The notes under the pieces were generated by a model, which was not told the DNA's origin, ran no database searches, and was given only the letters and a program-made list of their open reading frames with translations. A program made the position numbers and the translations under genes. A stretch of DNA of 64,000 bases, from contig NZ_CP088273.1 of NCBI RefSeq assembly GCF_020731415.2, forward strand, positions 1,121,001 through 1,185,000, in the 5' to 3' direction. This stretch comes from Phyllobacterium sp. T1293. GTDB lineage: Bacteria > Pseudomonadota > Alphaproteobacteria > Rhizobiales > Rhizobiaceae. The first letter of the stretch is position 1. The number at the start of each line of letters is the position of its first letter. Shown in pieces: positions 1-8,460 of this stretch.

Positions 1-632
1 GCGTCCGTGTCCATATCCCCGGTAATCTCCAGCCCGGATGCCTCGATCAGTTTACGAGCCACATCATTAATCACCTGTATTTTGGGGTGATTGGATGTGT
101 ACATGAATGGGCCGGTTTTCTCCCATTTTGTAAAATCTGCATCAAGATCAAGGTTGTGATTACGAGCCGTGCGCAAGAACTCTTCGCGGCCCAGATCATA
201 GGCGTCAAAATAGCCGAGGCGGCCGTAAGTCAAAGCGTTGAAACGTTCGGCTGTGTCTTCCACCGACATTTCATGGGCATAACCCAGTGCGACTATGCGT
301 GAGTTATATGCACCAAGGCAGGAGCTGGCGACGCGACCGTCAATGCCAAAATAAGCGATATCCGGATGATATCCGGCAAACACAATGCTTGGCCACATGA
401 CTGAGCGGTTAATCTTTAGGACCTGTTGGTGAATTGCCTGATAACTGCCAATTTCGGAGAAGGACAAACTTAGATCAAAACCGTCAAACATCTCCTTGAT
501 CTGCGTCGGATCAAGCGCATAAATATCAGCAACGCTGAAATGTTGAACATAAGTATCGGGTGATAATGCCTGAACAGCATTCGCAATACCAAGTGCAGCA
601 CAGTTTCCAACGACAGCTACGCGTACGGTCAT
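1..632 (-). CDS. WcbI-like polysaccharide biosynthesis protein (3' end outside window)
   Basis: The reading frame is open from an ATG at the right end to the window edge, so the C-terminus is missing. The product begins MTVRVAVVGNCAALGIAN; a beta strand followed by a VGNC motif is typical of the WcbI family, which is linked to capsule or exopolysaccharide synthesis and proposed to act in acetyl transfer. It lies 13 bases downstream of the GSCFA gene on the same strand, so the two are probably co-transcribed. GSCFA and WcbI proteins are both linked to surface glycans, which supports a polysaccharide decoration role. The motif and context are seen; the substrate is unknown. It could instead be another SGNH-like protein of unknown function. 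Confidence 0.62.
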   Translation of the reverse strand, partial: MTVRVAVVGNCAALGIANAVQALSPDTYVQHFSVADIYALDPTQIKEMFDGFDLSLSFSEIGSYQAIHQQVLKINRSVMWPSIVFAGYHPDIAYFGIDGRVASSCLGAYNSRIVALGYAHEMSVEDTAERFNALTYGRLGYFDAYDLGREEFLRTARNHNLDLDADFTKWEKTGPFMYTSNHPKIQVINDVARKLIEASGLEITGDMDTD

Positions 633-645
633 TCGACTTCAGCTC

Positions 646-1716
646 CTAAAATGCCAGTCTTTCCTCATCGCAAAGAACGCCCGCAACATTTGCGTATTCT
701 CTTGCCGTTTCTTCGGCCAGTTCCTTGTTGACACTGCGCGGAGCAGGCTTGGACCGAGGTTTCCGGGAATCTTCGTTACCAAGATAATGTTTTGCGAACA
801 TTGCCATGACGCGTGCCACGCCTTCAGAACGAACAAGCCGAAAATCATCTTCGTAGTATTGGGCTTGCGAGGGGTGGGCGTGAACCATTTCAAATGATGG
901 AAAATACGAGACGAAATCATGGTCTCTCGCCGTTTCTTCAGCGACAACCCTGAGGGCAGACTTGGTATAGGTGTTTGAAAGAAGGACGTGCTGCTTTTCG
1001 TAGGTAGCGATCATCGATACCGGGGAAACCGTCAGGATAACCTCGACCGTCGGATTGACGAGCCGCAAATCCTTCAGGAACGCCTTCAGCAGCTCGTTCA
1101 TTTCATGGACACGGGCGTTGTGGAACTCGTAGCGATCATTCCAGTCCGGGCAGTCTACGGCTCCGGGAACAACCGGGATAGCGGCTTTGTCGCCTTTTGC
1201 CAGCCAACCTTCGGTCAGACCGAAGGTGAAAAGGAAAACTTCGCATTCTTCAAAAACCCTGCGAACGGCGCGAAGATGTGATTTTTGCAGTTCGAGCAAC
1301 TCGTCCAGAGTTTCAAAACCTTCTTCTCGTACCGCAGGCCGGAACGGGTCCATATACCGGCCCTGGGAATTGACCCAGTAATTGATTTCCGGTTTGAAGG
1401 TGCCATAGGCTCGCCCCATCAGCTGGTGGAGCTGCAAGACGGTGTACACATTGCCATAGGCGGCGGAGAACTGCCCATAGAGCGGGTTCTCTTCCTGTCC
1501 CCTCGGAGGGTCTTCGGTTTTGAGATAGGAATAGCCCTGATCCATTAACGAGGCTGCAATCCGCTGAGCGAAACAGCTGCCGGCTGTGGCGACCCGTGTG
1601 GTTCGCTGCAGTTTGACGGGTGTATCAACAATTGGATCGATTTCGTCCCAGGTGTGCGAGCTTATCGCGCGGCGCCAATATTGGTGGTCAGGTAAATCAC
1701 GGTACGGATGCGACAT
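646..1716 (-). CDS. GSCFA domain-containing protein
   Basis: A 356-residue protein. The motif ATAGSCFAQRIA near residue 45 is the signature that names the GSCFA family, a group related to SGNH/GDSL hydrolases and usually found near polysaccharide genes. A later HAHPSQAQYY segment around residue 280 may supply the family's C-terminal His. No signal peptide or membrane segment is evident, so it is probably cytoplasmic. The ATG follows a GGAGGAAG ribosome binding site. The WcbI-like gene follows after 13 bases. The upstream 166 bases are AT-rich compared with the neighbourhood and should hold the promoter. The reaction is not known; acyl transfer or deacylation of a sugar is an inference. Confidence 0.8.
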   Translation of the reverse strand: MSHPYRDLPDHQYWRRAISSHTWDEIDPIVDTPVKLQRTTRVATAGSCFAQRIAASLMDQGYSYLKTEDPPRGQEENPLYGQFSAAYGNVYTVLQLHQLMGRAYGTFKPEINYWVNSQGRYMDPFRPAVREEGFETLDELLELQKSHLRAVRRVFEECEVFLFTFGLTEGWLAKGDKAAIPVVPGAVDCPDWNDRYEFHNARVHEMNELLKAFLKDLRLVNPTVEVILTVSPVSMIATYEKQHVLLSNTYTKSALRVVAEETARDHDFVSYFPSFEMVHAHPSQAQYYEDDFRLVRSEGVARVMAMFAKHYLGNEDSRKPRSKPAPRSVNKELAEETAREYANVAGVLCDEERLAF

Positions 1717-1882
1717 GAATCTTCCTCCAACACACGGTCACGCTAATTCATACTAAAGTATATGACAATGGATAACCCTTGTTACCTTCAGTGTATTCTG
1801 CCAATTTTGTCTATTCGCGATTTGATGATTAACGCGTTAGCAAGTAAAAATCGGAAATCGTCTTTATTTGTCGTAATTTGTA

Positions 1883-2476
1883 CTAACTTCTCTGCCCATG
1901 GATTGTCATATCGAACTGTACAACATTGGAATAGATGGGTGTGCCGACATCCATTCCATAGCGCGAGCGCATAACCTTACCTTCAACATGAAAGACGATC
2001 GCATTCTTGTCGTGGGTGGAAAGGCTTGCCTGGAAACTGGCAGGGCTGCTTTTGCCGCGTGCGGTCAGTATGCCATCCACATTGGCCGTGCTGGGGCCGG
2101 TCTGGGTGATCTGTGTCGACTTGAACGTCACTTTTGGAAAATTCTGCGAATCAAAAACCGCATCGGAGCGCAGGAAATTCTCAATGCGGGCCTGACCCGT
2201 GCTAACGCTGTCGGGGAAAAGCGTGAATTCGATGGTCGACCGGCTGATATCGCTGTTGTTAAGGGCAAACACTCCGGAGAACTTTTTGAAGTTACCTGAT
2301 ATGCCGCCGCCGCCGATTTGCGCGACGATAAATCCGATACGGGAAGTGGCATCTATCTGGTAACGACCCGCCACTTCTGACAGTGTATCCGCATTGGCCA
2401 TGGCAGGCGCTACGGCGATGAACAGCGCCACCGCAGTCCTTGCTATGCCTGACGCAAATTTTTTGGCGTTTTTCAT
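1883..2476 (-). CDS. YceI family periplasmic protein
   Basis: A 197-residue product with an N-terminal signal peptide (MKNAKK, a hydrophobic stretch, then MANADT) followed by a YceI-type lipocalin-like fold. Visible elements are the opening ATSRIGFIV strand, the FSGVFAL segment and the closing VQFDMTIHG strand. YceI proteins bind polyisoprenoid-like lipids in the periplasm and often accompany cytochrome b561 genes. That holds here: the upstream b561 gene overlaps this one by four bases (ATGA), showing translational coupling. I chose the ATG inside the longer open frame because it gives the signal peptide and the coupled overlap. The ligand is unknown. Confidence 0.88.
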   Translation of the reverse strand: MKNAKKFASGIARTAVALFIAVAPAMANADTLSEVAGRYQIDATSRIGFIVAQIGGGGISGNFKKFSGVFALNNSDISRSTIEFTLFPDSVSTGQARIENFLRSDAVFDSQNFPKVTFKSTQITQTGPSTANVDGILTARGKSSPASFQASLSTHDKNAIVFHVEGKVMRSRYGMDVGTPIYSNVVQFDMTIHGQRS

Positions 2477-3063
2477 GATCTGATATCCTTTTGTGCGGCG
2501 ATGCGGATGCGAGAATGCCAACCAAGCATGCGCCGCAAGACAGCGTCTTTCTTCCAGAAATGATGATGCAGGGCCGCCAATATATGTGCGGCGGCCACAA
2601 ATGCGGAGAGATAGGCAAGCCAGGCATGGCTGGCTGTCCAGAACGCTTCCGCCTGATCTGATATTGTCAGGGGCAGCGGCGGTATGACGACGAGATTGAA
2701 GGCAAAGGAGGGTATCTGCAGCGGTGAACTCGACGCCAGTGCCCAACCAGTCAACGGAACGAGGAAGAGCGCGAGATAGAGCACACCATGCGCCATATGT
2801 GCTGCCAAACGCTCAATGCGGCTCATATCAAGCGGATCGCGTGGGCGCGGATTTGCCATGCGCCAGAGCAGCCGAAATGCTGAAAGGCCCAGAATGAGAA
2901 ATCCGAAAGACTTGTGCCATTGAAAAAGGCTGAACTGCAACGCGAAATCGCTGGTTTGAACCATCAGATAGCCGAGCAGAATCTGCCCTATGAAAATGAC
3001 GGCAATGATCCAATGGAAGAGGATCGTCACCAGCCCATAGGATTCCGTATTATTGCGCAGCAT
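2473..3063 (-). CDS. Cytochrome b561 family membrane protein
   Basis: A 196-residue protein with four predicted membrane helices and the histidines expected of a diheme b561: LFHWIIA near residue 16, QWHKSFG near 49, and AAAHILAALHHHFW in the last helix. These proteins pass electrons between quinol and periplasmic acceptors. The pairing with YceI is common in proteobacteria and is often tied to oxidative or acid stress. The gene ends inside the start of yceI. A 7-bp inverted repeat sits just upstream of the start and may be regulatory. Family assignment is firm; the physiological donor and acceptor are not known. Confidence 0.88.
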   Translation of the reverse strand: MLRNNTESYGLVTILFHWIIAVIFIGQILLGYLMVQTSDFALQFSLFQWHKSFGFLILGLSAFRLLWRMANPRPRDPLDMSRIERLAAHMAHGVLYLALFLVPLTGWALASSSPLQIPSFAFNLVVIPPLPLTISDQAEAFWTASHAWLAYLSAFVAAAHILAALHHHFWKKDAVLRRMLGWHSRIRIAAQKDIRS

Positions 3064-3080
3064 CGGTACACTCCGTCAGG

Positions 3081-3112
3081 AGGGCACCACTCATTCAAGA
3101 AATGTGTGCCCT
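3081..3112. promoter_or_regulatory. Inverted repeat upstream of the b561-yceI operon (possible operator)
   Basis: AGGGCAC (3081-3087) and GTGCCCT (3106-3112) form a perfect 7-bp inverted repeat, 18 to 49 bases upstream of the cytochrome b561 start codon. Position and symmetry suit a repressor site or a leader hairpin. No regulator is encoded next to it, so its function is only inferred. Confidence 0.35.
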
Positions 3113-3165
3113 GATGTGGAATGAACACCGCAGCCGCGAAAAATATTCAGATGGACGATTCTTTT

Positions 3166-4029
3166 TTAATCGGCCTTGGCAGTCAGGAAACGCTGGGCTG
3201 CATAAAGTGATATAGCCGCCGCATTGGAAACGTTGAGCGACTTGATTGCGCCGGGCATGTCGAGCCGGGCGAGGTGGGTCACTGTTTCACGCGTCTTTTG
3301 GCGCAGGCCTTTGCCTTCTGCGCCGAGAACCAGAGCGATGCGATCACCTGCCATGGTTTTTTCGAGTTCCAGCGGGCCTTCCGAATCAAGCCCGATCGTT
3401 GCGAAGCCAAGTTCATGCAGTTCGTCGATGGCTTCGGCGAGGTTGCGCACCTCGATATGCGGAATAAGTTCAAGCGCGCCGGAGGCAGCCTTGGCCAATA
3501 CACCCGATTCCTGCGGGCTGTGGCGGGCTGTTGTAACGATGGCACCGGCACCGAAAGCCACGGCAGAGCGCATGATGGCGCCGACATTGTGCGGATCGGT
3601 GACCTGATCGAGAATCAGCAGGAGCTTGCTGTCTTTCAGCGCCTTCAGCGACTGGGCCTTTAGCGGTTTGACCTCGATCATCACACCCTGATGCACGGCT
3701 TCCGAACCGGTCTCCCGGTCGATAGCGCGCGGATCAACAATATCGACATCAAAGGGCAGGGCGTTCGAATCGGCGATTTCCAGCCGGTCGAGAGCATTTT
3801 TTGTCACAAGCATGCGCTTGATCTGGCGATTGGGGTTATCCAGTGCTGCGCGCACCGTGTGCAGGCCATAGAGGCGCACAAGCCCTTCCGGTGCCTGTGT
3901 GCCTTCCGTTGCAGGCCGTGTGGGGCGCTGCGCCTGTGGCGCGCCTCCGGCCTTCTTGTCGCGGAACTGGCGACGCAGCGTGGCATAGTGGGAATCTTTG
4001 GGTGTATGGGATGGTTTATCTTCGCTCAT
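3166..4029 (-). CDS. rlmB: 23S rRNA (guanosine-2'-O)-methyltransferase RlmB (TrmH family)
   Basis: A 287-residue SpoU/TrmH-family enzyme. After a low-complexity, charged N-terminal tail of about 45 residues comes the substrate-binding domain (LYGLHTVRAALDN). The SPOUT domain then carries all three motifs: motif 1 with the catalytic Asn-Arg (NVGAIMRSA, about residue 150), motif 2 (LVLGAEGKGL) and motif 3 (LNVSNAAAISLYA). RlmB methylates G2251 of 23S rRNA in the peptidyl-transferase region. It is encoded alone, divergent from the tRNA-Tyr unit. A related TrmH paralogue acting on another rRNA or tRNA site cannot be fully excluded. Confidence 0.9.
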   Translation of the reverse strand: MSEDKPSHTPKDSHYATLRRQFRDKKAGGAPQAQRPTRPATEGTQAPEGLVRLYGLHTVRAALDNPNRQIKRMLVTKNALDRLEIADSNALPFDVDIVDPRAIDRETGSEAVHQGVMIEVKPLKAQSLKALKDSKLLLILDQVTDPHNVGAIMRSAVAFGAGAIVTTARHSPQESGVLAKAASGALELIPHIEVRNLAEAIDELHELGFATIGLDSEGPLELEKTMAGDRIALVLGAEGKGLRQKTRETVTHLARLDMPGAIKSLNVSNAAAISLYAAQRFLTAKAD

Positions 4030-4176
4030 GGCGCAACCTATAACCTTTCATCTCGCCCGGCGATATATGCTTATTGGCGAAAATGCAGGCGTTTCGGTTT
4101 TCTGTGCTGCAACGGCATGAACCGGCACCCCGGAGCATTGATTTTCACAGGGCCCGTCATTTTCTTCCGCAGACTG

Positions 4177-4205
4177 TTGACACCACGAAAGCTAGTCGGC
4201 ATAAG
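4177..4205 (+). promoter_or_regulatory. Candidate sigma-70 promoter for the tRNA-Tyr/tRNA-Gly unit
   Basis: TTGACA (4177-4182), a 17-base spacer and CATAAG (4200-4205). The bases after the -10 are GC-rich (GCCACCCGC), like the discriminators of stringently controlled stable-RNA promoters. Predicted transcription would start roughly 75 bases before the tRNA-Tyr gene. Confidence 0.55.
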
Positions 4206-4287
4206 GCCACCCGCAAGCCGCCGCTGGAAAACAAATTTGGCAGACGGTTTGCAGAGTGCCTGATGGCGCGGTTCCACGGCAGTGACC

Positions 4288-4372
4288 GGAGGAGTGCCCG
4301 AGTGGTTAAAGGGGACGGACTGTAAATCCGTTAGCTTGGCTTACGTTGGTTCGAATCCAACCTCCTCCACCA
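4288..4372 (+). tRNA. tRNA-Tyr (GTA)
   Basis: A class II tRNA with long variable arm. The 7-bp acceptor stem GGAGGAG pairs with CTCCTCC, followed by A and an encoded CCA. The anticodon loop CTGTAAA gives GTA, and the T arm GTTGG-TTCGAAT-CCAAC is intact. It is followed by tRNA-Gly and then tuf, an order shared with the tufB region of many proteobacteria. Confidence 0.96.
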
Positions 4373-4494
4373 CTGCCGGAACCGCCCGCCTGGCGCACGC
4401 CGCCAAGACCGGAATTGGTTTTGGTATGGCTTGTGCGCTGTGATGAGTGTTACTGTGATCTGGTGCGTTATTGATGCACGGCACAGTAAGGTGT

Positions 4495-4568
4495 GCGGGT
4501 ATAGCTCAGTGGTAGAGCAGCAGCCTTCCAAGCTGAATATGCGGGTTCGATTCCCGCTACCCGCTCCA
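4495..4568 (+). tRNA. tRNA-Gly (TCC)
   Basis: Acceptor stem GCGGGTA pairs with TACCCGC, discriminator T, CCA encoded. The anticodon loop reads CTTCCAA (TCC), and the T arm GCGGG-TTCGATT-CCCGC is perfect. It lies 122 bases after tRNA-Tyr and is probably processed from the same transcript. Confidence 0.96.
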
Positions 4569-4575
4569 GATTTAC

Positions 4576-4624
4576 AAGAGCACCGCGTGCCCGCGTGAGC
4601 GTGTATTGGTGCTCTTCGATTTTT
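4576..4624 (+). terminator. Terminator or attenuator between tRNA-Gly and tuf
   Basis: AAGAGCACC (4576-4584) pairs perfectly with GGTGCTCTT (4608-4616) around a 23-base loop, and a run of five T follows at 4620-4624. The hairpin starts 7 bases after the tRNA CCA end, so it could stop tRNA transcription, or partially attenuate read-through into tuf. The long loop lowers confidence. Confidence 0.5.
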
Positions 4625-4807
4625 GTCTTGAGCATTGCACGCCGCTCATGTGTCCCCATATGAACGAGCATGATCAGGACAAAGCTAACCCGGATCGATC
4701 TCACTGATCGGGCGGGCGACTGAGCTGACGGACGGCGTGCTGTCTCGTCTGAGCTACAAACATGGTACCGGCCCTAGACCGGTTGTGATGACGAGAGAAC
4801 GACAGCT

Positions 4808-5983
4808 ATGGCTAAGAGCAAGTTTGAACGTAACAAGCCGCACGTCAACATCGGCACGATTGGTCACGTTGACCATGGCAAGACATCGTTGACGGCAGCG
4901 ATTACGAAGTATTTCGGCGAATACAAGGCGTATGACCAGATTGACGCAGCGCCAGAAGAGAAGGCGCGCGGCATCACCATTTCGACGGCACACGTTGAGT
5001 ATGAGACCCCAGCGCGTCACTACGCACACGTTGATTGCCCCGGCCACGCCGACTATGTGAAGAACATGATCACCGGTGCAGCGCAGATGGACGGCGCGAT
5101 CCTGGTTGTATCGGCTGCTGACGGCCCGATGCCACAGACCCGCGAGCACATCCTGCTTGCCCGTCAGGTTGGCGTTCCTGCGATCGTCGTGTTCCTGAAC
5201 AAGGTTGATCAGGTTGACGATGCTGAACTGCTCGAACTGGTTGAGCTTGAAGTGCGTGAGCTTCTGTCGAAGTACGACTTCCCGGGCGATGATGTACCGA
5301 TCGTCAAGGGTTCGGCTCTGGCTGCGCTTGAAGACAGCAACAAGGAAATCGGCGAAGACGCAGTGCGCGCGCTGATGGCTGAAGTTGACAAGTACATCCC
5401 GACGCCAGAGCGTCCGGTTGACCTGCCGTTCCTGATGCCGATCGAAGACGTGTTCTCGATCTCGGGTCGTGGTACGGTTGTGACGGGCCGCGTTGAACGT
5501 GGTATCGTCAAGGTTGGTGAAGAAGTTGAAATCATCGGCATCAAGCCGACGACGAAGACGACAGTTACCGGCGTTGAAATGTTCCGCAAGCTGCTCGATC
5601 AGGGCCAGGCAGGCGACAACATTGGCGCGCTGATCCGCGGCGTTGGACGTGAAGACGTTGAGCGTGGCCAGATCCTTGCCAAGCCAGGTTCGGTCAAGCC
5701 GCACACCAAGTTCAAGGCAGAAGCCTATATCCTGACGAAGGACGAAGGTGGCCGTCATACGCCATTCTTCTCCAACTACCGTCCGCAGTTCTACTTCCGC
5801 ACGACCGACGTGACGGGTGTAGTAACCCTGCCGGAAGGCACGGAAATGGTTATGCCCGGCGACAACATCTCTGTTGATGTGACGCTGATCGTGCCGATCG
5901 CAATGGAAGAGAAGCTTCGCTTCGCTATCCGTGAAGGTGGCCGCACGGTTGGCGCAGGGATTGTTGCTTCGATCATTGAATAA
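4808..5983 (+). CDS. tuf: Translation elongation factor Tu (copy 1)
   Basis: A 391-residue EF-Tu of full length. The GTPase domain shows [11 protein letters not shown] (P loop, about residue 19), DCPGHADY (switch II) and NKVD, followed by domains 2 and 3. It delivers aminoacyl-tRNA to the ribosome. The protein is identical to that of the second copy downstream of fusA. The nucleotide sequences differ only at a handful of third positions, except for seven consecutive codons near the 3' end that all differ (see findings). This copy follows two tRNA genes and is closed by a strong terminator, so it can be expressed independently of the str operon. Confidence 0.98.
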   Translation: MAKSKFERNKPHVNIGTIGHVDHGKTSLTAAITKYFGEYKAYDQIDAAPEEKARGITISTAHVEYETPARHYAHVDCPGHADYVKNMITGAAQMDGAILVVSAADGPMPQTREHILLARQVGVPAIVVFLNKVDQVDDAELLELVELEVRELLSKYDFPGDDVPIVKGSALAALEDSNKEIGEDAVRALMAEVDKYIPTPERPVDLPFLMPIEDVFSISGRGTVVTGRVERGIVKVGEEVEIIGIKPTTKTTVTGVEMFRKLLDQGQAGDNIGALIRGVGREDVERGQILAKPGSVKPHTKFKAEAYILTKDEGGRHTPFFSNYRPQFYFRTTDVTGVVTLPEGTEMVMPGDNISVDVTLIVPIAMEEKLRFAIREGGRTVGAGIVASIIE

Positions 5984-6004
5984 TTGTCGCAAGACAGTTT
6001 GCAT

Positions 6005-6033
6005 AAAAAAGGCGGCCAATTGGCCGCCTTTTT
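6005..6033. terminator. Bidirectional rho-independent terminator
   Basis: Six A, an 18-bp perfect palindrome (GGCGGCCAATTGGCCGCC, 6011-6028) and a T run. It lies between the end of tuf and the end of the convergent gene at 6062-6589, and can serve both strands. Confidence 0.9.
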
Positions 6034-6061
6034 CTTTGCCGGTACGAAAAGCCTGATTGTC

Positions 6062-6589
6062 TCAAACAGCTTTCGGCTTGCCGTGCGCGCGATGATAGGC
6101 CGTCACGATCTCAAGGAGGCGGTCAAAATCTATCGTCAGGACCCGGCCATCGATATAAAGACCTTTGGGCATGCGGAAGAGGGACGACCGGACAATCCTC
6201 GATTTGATACCCCGGCCCAGCTGATCTACCTGCTGGGGGTCAATGCCAAGCACAATTGTCCGTTCGCGATTGTCATTCCAGGATGCCACGTCGTTGATGT
6301 TTTTCCAGGGAATGAGTTCATTCGCCAGACGTTTGTCACACAGACCTTCCGGTGAAATGGTGATGGCATCACGGGTTTTCAAAAGACGCCAGATCAGCCG
6401 GAAGGTGAGCAGCGGGAAAACCACTGAACCGACACAGGCGATATACTCAATCAGGCTCTCAGGCTCGCTATCGAGCAATTCATAGATAACCAGACCGATC
6501 GAATAGAATGACAGCATGGCGGACATGGCAATATGTTGCAGTGGCCTCGAGAACGAGGACTTAATTTTGATGGTTTGAAGCGCGTCCAT
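6062..6589 (-). CDS. Membrane protein with PH-like domain (STM3941-like), function unknown
   Basis: A 175-residue protein with two membrane helices in the first half (about residues 18-40 and 47-68), then a soluble region beginning TRDAITISPEGLCDKR and containing LIPWKNI. That arrangement, with a short helix hairpin followed by a PH-like barrel with an I/L-PW-x-D/N-I motif, matches the STM3941 family of uncharacterised bacterial membrane proteins. The C-terminus is helical (LLEIVTAYHRAHGK). It converges on tuf and shares its terminator. It interrupts the tuf to tRNA-Trp-secE arrangement. No function can be assigned. Confidence 0.7.
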   Translation of the reverse strand: MDALQTIKIKSSFSRPLQHIAMSAMLSFYSIGLVIYELLDSEPESLIEYIACVGSVVFPLLTFRLIWRLLKTRDAITISPEGLCDKRLANELIPWKNINDVASWNDNRERTIVLGIDPQQVDQLGRGIKSRIVRSSLFRMPKGLYIDGRVLTIDFDRLLEIVTAYHRAHGKPKAV

Positions 6590-6906
6590 TTTTGGCTCTT
6601 TCGTCCACTCCGCGATAATCCGTTAATGACGGCGGCGGGCAGTGGTCCATTAAATTTAAATTCACGGAAATGTGATGACTTATATTCATGACGCGAGCAT
6701 GACGCAAATATGGTGCGCTTCATCAACTTTGATTTCAGCTGTTCCAAGGGAACGGTGAGTTTTCGTCCCCCTTCGTTCATGGGGTTATCCTGCGGCGATA
6801 GGGCTGCTGCTTTCTATTTACCCTCCGAAACCCTTCGTCTATCCTTGTTCCGCAATGGATCGCGCAGCGGTTCGGCAACGGCCAATTGGTTTCAATCAGG
6901 ATTGAT
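6590..6906. other. Intergenic region between divergent genes
   Basis: About 317 bases separate the starts of the PH-like gene and the periplasmic ClpP-like gene. It must contain both promoters. It is AT-rich near 6650-6700, including the palindrome ATTTAAAT. I see no RNA gene, convincing ORF or strong hairpin; a forward frame starting near 6710 is out of phase with the real gene and unlikely to be coding. Confidence 0.5.
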
Positions 6907-7854
6907 ATGCGTTTTCATCGTTTGGCCGTATGTGGCGCCTTTTCAAGCGGGCTCTTTTGCGCGCTTGCCATCATTCTTCTTTCCTTATCCATGGCTGCAC
7001 CTGTTCTGGCGGCAAAGAAAACTGCAAAAGCGCCTGATATAAAATCCATGCGGTTTGCGATTGTGCGCACTGCGGTTCCGACCTGCGAACCGGGATGTCC
7101 CGAGTGGATTTCGGCGTCTGGTACCATTTTGGGAGATACGCCCGCAAAGCTGCGCAAGATTTTGAAGGTTATGGGCAAGCGTCACCTGCCTATTATCATG
7201 GAATCAAATGGCGGCAATGTGGACGCGGCCATGGAAATGGGCCGGATGATCCGCAAACGCGGCCTTGATGTTGCCGTTGGTAATACGCGCTTTGATGGAT
7301 GCAGCCCGGATCAGAAGTGCAAGCCGGATCGCTATGCCGACGGAGCCTATGCCGGTCTCCCTTATCCTGCCGGAACCTATTGTCTCTCGGCCTGTCCCTA
7401 TATTCTGGCCGCAGGCGAAAAGCGTTTTGTTGGCCCCTGGGCACTGGTTGGCGTGCATCAGATCACACAGGTCTATACGCAGACGCGCATTACTTATGAA
7501 ACGCGCTACCGCATGGTGAATGGTAAGAAAAAAATTCTGGACAAACGGATAATCGGCCGCAAGCCTGCCGGTTCCTACGAGCGTACCGACCTCAGCAAGG
7601 GCTATCGAAAGAAACTGCTGACCTATTTCACGGAGATGGGGGTTGATCCGGCTCTTGTCGACCGGATGTTGGCAATCCCGGCCAAGGATATCTCCGTTCT
7701 GACGCAGGACGAACTTGTGCAGTACAAGCTCGTAACCGGGGCAGGGGATGTTGGTGATCTGACGGCCACGCGCATATGCGAACAGGAAACCAAGCCCGCC
7801 AACTGCGTCGAGCTTAAACAGCCCGTGACCAAAGTTGTTTCGCGGGTGGACTGA
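6907..7854 (+). CDS. Periplasmic ClpP/crotonase-like hydrolase, COG3904-like
   Basis: A 315-residue product with an N-terminal signal sequence (hydrophobic residues 12-35, ending VLAAKK). The mature part has a ClpP-like layout: ESNGGNVDAAMEMG at 99-112 resembles the oxyanion-hole loop, TYCLSACPYILAAG places a candidate nucleophile at Ser161, and VGVHQ gives His184. These are the hallmarks of the predicted periplasmic ClpP-like proteins of alphaproteobacteria. Substrate and pathway are unknown. I chose the ATG preceded by CAGG with 6-base spacing rather than an upstream TTG. It stands alone between a divergent gene and tRNA-Trp. Confidence 0.75.
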   Translation: MRFHRLAVCGAFSSGLFCALAIILLSLSMAAPVLAAKKTAKAPDIKSMRFAIVRTAVPTCEPGCPEWISASGTILGDTPAKLRKILKVMGKRHLPIIMESNGGNVDAAMEMGRMIRKRGLDVAVGNTRFDGCSPDQKCKPDRYADGAYAGLPYPAGTYCLSACPYILAAGEKRFVGPWALVGVHQITQVYTQTRITYETRYRMVNGKKKILDKRIIGRKPAGSYERTDLSKGYRKKLLTYFTEMGVDPALVDRMLAIPAKDISVLTQDELVQYKLVTGAGDVGDLTATRICEQETKPANCVELKQPVTKVVSRVD

Positions 7855-8158
7855 TATTTTTGAAGGCCAATGACTATATAAAGTACACCAAGGGATATTC
7901 GGAATTCATGTTGGCGGACGGAAGTGATTCTCGTTTGGTCATATTTGTGAGCGTCACGGCAATCGTAAGCTCATTAACCGGAGGAATCCCAAGCCGGTTG
8001 AAGCCAAATTCCGGTTTAAATCATCACTTCCGTTGCAATTGAACTTAGGCATACCGCTAAATTTTGCTTCTGGCTGATGAATTTGCCGTAAAGCTGCCTG
8101 CTGCAGGAATAGGGGCTTGAAAAGCGTGGCGCTTTGTGGAATGTACGCCCCGGACTGT
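7855..8158. other. Intergenic region before tRNA-Trp with candidate promoter
   Basis: About 300 bases with no convincing ORF. Near the right end TTGAAA (8117-8122) is followed after 17 bases by a weak AATGTA (8140-8145) and then a GC-rich CGCCCCGG discriminator. This is a plausible promoter for the tRNA-Trp-secE-nusG transcript, only 13 bases before the mature tRNA. No clear terminator for the upstream gene is visible. Confidence 0.4.
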
Positions 8159-8234
<76 letters not shown>

Positions 8235-8460
8235 ATACATAGTCTGCCCGCACACGATTGGATGGTGTGCTGACAGATGTTTGGAAAGAAACGAATCCGG
8301 GGACTTGTGTTTTACCGGAATCGGTTCTATGTAACATCAACAGACACGCGGTGCGTGGAGCTGAACGATCAGCTTTACGGGCCGTAATGGTGTGAACAAA
8401 GCGTGTTGTAGAGATTGCAACGCATTGAGTTTACAGCAAAATGACACGCACGAGCGGTAA

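Noticed and set aside
4625..4790. A tRNA-Thr remnant between tRNA-Gly and tuf, as in the E. coli tufB operon
   Set aside because: Two CTGAGCT copies recall a D arm, but no acceptor, anticodon or T arm can be assembled on either strand.
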